Below, in pieces: positions 5,414-7,282 of a stretch of DNA of 7,282 nucleotides (position 1 is the first letter of the stretch; each line of letters opens with the position of its first letter). This DNA comes from an uncultured Pseudomonadota bacterium (GTDB taxonomy: Bacteria; Pseudomonadota; Gammaproteobacteria; Xanthomonadales; Ahniellaceae). Position numbers and translations under genes: made by a program. The stretch lies in NCBI GenBank assembly GCA_937996755.1, contig CALKUS010000250.1, forward strand, positions 1-7,282, written 5' to 3'. The notes beneath the pieces were generated by a model. The model was given only the letters and a program-made list of their open reading frames with translations. It made no database searches and was not told the DNA's origin.

Positions 5414-7244
5414 AGTAGGTCAGGATGAGATTGGCGAGCACCGAGTAATACGGTGAATCGTCGGTGCCGTAGAGGTTCTTGATGCCTTCGCCCGGGAACA
5501 GCGCCGCGCCGGAAACTCGCAACACGATGTTCTGGGTGAAGAACGGCCGCCAGATGTACGCGACCGAAACGTCCGTGCCGATGTCGTTGTCGATCGGCGC
5601 CGCAGCGCGTGCCGCCTCGAGCACTGCGGTGTCGTCGAACCACAGGTGGTTGAGGTTGCCGGAGATGCGCGACTGCGGCGTGAGGTCGAAGTCCGCGCCG
5701 AGGCCGATCAGGCGCAGGCCCGGGTTGTCGAAGTTCGACTGGCCCTGTTCCTTCGACGAGCGCAGGTTGGGGAGGATGCCGTTGCGCGTGGACAGCGCGA
5801 CACCGCCGCCACCGATCAGCGGGATGTTCTGGCGGATCCAGAAGCTGGTGTCGGCGCCCGCGAAGATCGGGTTCTCGAAGATCGCGTCGTAACCCTGCGA
5901 CTTGTCGTCGTAGGGATCGTCATCGCCCGACGCCCAGGCGCCGGACGCGCGCACGCGGATCCAGTCGAAGTCCATCGACGCTTCAGCCGCCACGAAGCCC
6001 GCTTCGATGTCGCTCTTCTCGGCCGTGAACACGCCGTGCGACTGGTCGCCGTACGCGAGGTACCCCGACACCGTCAGGTTGACGCGCCCGAAGTGGCCGT
6101 CGCCGTTGTAGCCGAGATAGCCCACGTCGTACGTGCGGCCTTCCTCGCGCCCGATCGCGGCGGGGCGCTGGATGAAGCCGTTCGAATCGTAGAACTGGTC
6201 GTCCTCGCGGTTGCGGTTGTAGGCGATGATGCCCTGCGACACGAAGCCGCGCACCGGCCAGTCCTGGCGGTAGAGGTTGAACAGGAAGATGTCGTCGTCG
6301 CGCAGGCCTTCGGTGAGGTCGTTGAGGCCCGAGTTGATGTCCTTCTCGACGCGGCGGAACCACGCGGCGTTGTACTGCCAGTGGTTGTTGTCGCGGTTGC
6401 CGAAGAAGCGCACGCCGAACTGGTTGTCCTGGAACAGGAAGCCGCGGAAGTCCGACGAGAACGGCTGGATGCCGATGCGCACTTCGTCGAAGTCGTAACG
6501 GGCCGACGCGACGCGCAGGTCCTTCAGGTAGAACAGCTCCTGCACCCCGACGAACGCGTCGTCGCGGTCGGTCCCGAGCGCGGGATCCACCTGCAGCGTG
6601 CGCACTTCCTCGGTGTTCACGCGGTTGTAGTTCAGCGCCAGCGTGGCCTTCCACTCCCAGTCCGGTGGCTTGAACGTCGTGCTGCCCTGGTAGTAGTCGG
6701 CGCTGAAGATCAGCGTCTGCGCGAAGATCACCTGGTCGTAGTTGCCGAGCACGTCGTTCGAGCCCGCGCCGTCGCTGGACTGCGGCGCGACGGGCGTCGG
6801 CAGGCCGCGCGGCTCGAGCAGCGTGTCGGAGATCGCGGCGAGGATCAGGAAGCGCTCCTTGCCGTCGACGCGCTTGATCGGCTTGTCGCCCTTCCACTGG
6901 TTCTGGTTGTACGGGTCGTACCACGGGTACTTGAACCCGAGCGACTCCATGATGCGCCAGCGGTCCGGCACCGGGATGAACTCACCGACCTGGTCGATCG
7001 GCGCCGGGTCGACGCCATCGGGATTGATGATCGGGAAGTCGGCCGGTTTTTCCGCCGGATGGCCGGGACGACGCCGCAGCACCGGATTGGTGAACGGGTC
7101 GTAGGTCGGCATCGGCAGCACGCCGATCAGCTCCAGGAAACCCGGCGGCGGATCGACGGCCTGCGCCTGCAGGCCGGGGGACACGCACGCGGCGACGAGC
7201 GCCACCGCGAGCGTGCGACGATTCAACACGAGTCGGAGGCGCAT
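5412..7244 (-). CDS. Outer-membrane beta-barrel protein, possible porin partner of the multihaem cytochrome
   Basis: The protein has 610 residues from the ATG at 7244. I prefer this start to the in-frame GTG at 7259 because GAGGG sits 6 bases before it and the GTG has no good site. A signal peptide is visible (RLRLVLNRR, hydrophobic 11-20, probable cleavage after Ala29, LQAQA|VD). The mature N-terminus (30-165) is proline-rich and not barrel-like. From about 170 to the end, alternating polar/apolar strands with aromatic girdles and Asp/Asn/Gly-rich turns suggest a barrel, for example WEWKATLALNYNRV (196-209), FRGFLFQDNQFGVRFFGNR (266-284) and VSVAYIWRPF (559-568). The last residue is Tyr, as in typical BAM-recognised C-terminal strands. 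No CXXC motif of the MtrB type and no haem motif is seen. I do not recognise a named family with confidence. Its coupling to the cytochrome suggests a sheath or anchor for it; a substrate-specific porin is the alternative. Confidence 0.85.
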   Translation of the reverse strand: MRLRLVLNRRTLAVALVAACVSPGLQAQAVDPPPGFLELIGVLPMPTYDPFTNPVLRRRPGHPAEKPADFPIINPDGVDPAPIDQVGEFIPVPDRWRIMESLGFKYPWYDPYNQNQWKGDKPIKRVDGKERFLILAAISDTLLEPRGLPTPVAPQSSDGAGSNDVLGNYDQVIFAQTLIFSADYYQGSTTFKPPDWEWKATLALNYNRVNTEEVRTLQVDPALGTDRDDAFVGVQELFYLKDLRVASARYDFDEVRIGIQPFSSDFRGFLFQDNQFGVRFFGNRDNNHWQYNAAWFRRVEKDINSGLNDLTEGLRDDDIFLFNLYRQDWPVRGFVSQGIIAYNRNREDDQFYDSNGFIQRPAAIGREEGRTYDVGYLGYNGDGHFGRVNLTVSGYLAYGDQSHGVFTAEKSDIEAGFVAAEASMDFDWIRVRASGAWASGDDDPYDDKSQGYDAIFENPIFAGADTSFWIRQNIPLIGGGGVALSTRNGILPNLRSSKEQGQSNFDNPGLRLIGLGADFDLTPQSRISGNLNHLWFDDTAVLEAARAAAPIDNDIGTDVSVAYIWRPFFTQNIVLRVSGAALFPGEGIKNLYGTDDSPYYSVLANLILTY

Positions 7245-7282
7245 CAGAGGCCCTCGCACACGAATTGGTCGTTGGAGTCGTT
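7244..7282 (-). CDS. Possible C-terminal end of an upstream gene (partial)
   Basis: One frame entering from the right edge reads NDSNDQFVCEGL and then stops at a TGA (7246-7244) that shares its A with the ATG of the barrel gene, forming TGATG. Such overlaps are common inside operons, and the GAGGG of the barrel gene would lie within the last codons of this frame. However, only 12 codons are visible and all three frames are open here, so this may be chance. Nothing can be said of the product. If real, the barrel and cytochrome genes belong to a longer operon whose promoter is outside the window. Confidence 0.35.
   Translation of the reverse strand, partial: NDSNDQFVCEGL
7251..7255 (-). promoter_or_regulatory. 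Ribosome binding site of the barrel gene, deciding the start
   Basis: GAGGG on the minus strand lies 6 bases upstream of the ATG at 7244, the same motif and spacing as for the cytochrome gene. It favours this ATG over the GTG five codons upstream. Confidence 0.7.

Noticed and set aside
1185..5456. A 1423-codon open frame on the plus strand, antisense to nearly the whole cytochrome gene
   Set aside because: It is an antisense shadow made by the strong GC codon bias of the cytochrome. The product is an arginine/valine/alanine-rich string without domains, while the minus strand has signal peptide, ten haem motifs and propeller repeats.

Overview
The window is GC-rich DNA, probably from a proteobacterium. 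The GC-rich codon use, the Shine-Dalgarno sites, the outer-membrane barrel with an aromatic C-terminus and the c-type cytochrome all point to a Gram-negative. My best guess is a Lysobacter/Xanthomonadaceae-like gammaproteobacterium, but that rests on general style, mainly GC content and imperfect intergenic repeats. No marker gene is present to confirm it.

All supported genes lie on the minus strand, so transcription runs from the right end to the left. At the far right, a possible upstream reading frame ends in a TGATG overlap with the next gene. That gene (7244-5412) encodes a 610-residue exported outer-membrane beta-barrel protein. Only 9 bases separate it from a 1364-residue exported protein (5402-1308) with ten CXXCH haem-binding motifs, followed by a C-terminal six-strip LVIVD-type beta-propeller. 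Both genes have the same ribosome-binding layout, GAGGG then 6 bases then ATG. For the cytochrome gene this site overlaps the stop codon of the barrel gene, so the two are almost certainly co-transcribed and translationally coupled. A strong rho-independent terminator (1261-1232) closes the unit.

Only 15 bases beyond the terminator T-tract, a small SnoaL/NTF2-like protein begins (1216-725). The last 724 bases hold no convincing gene. They carry two unrelated families of imperfect tandem repeat, one of about 158 bases with a conserved small hairpin and one of 63-64 bases.

The main interest is the barrel plus decahaem-propeller pair. A beta-barrel gene coupled to an exported multihaem cytochrome is the layout of porin-cytochrome conduits that move electrons across the outer membrane (MtrCAB and Geobacter-type systems). 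Neither protein looks like MtrA, MtrB or MtrC, and the fusion to a propeller is unusual. A new or poorly described conduit or surface redox enzyme is a reasonable hypothesis. Its substrate and direction of electron flow cannot be read from the sequence.
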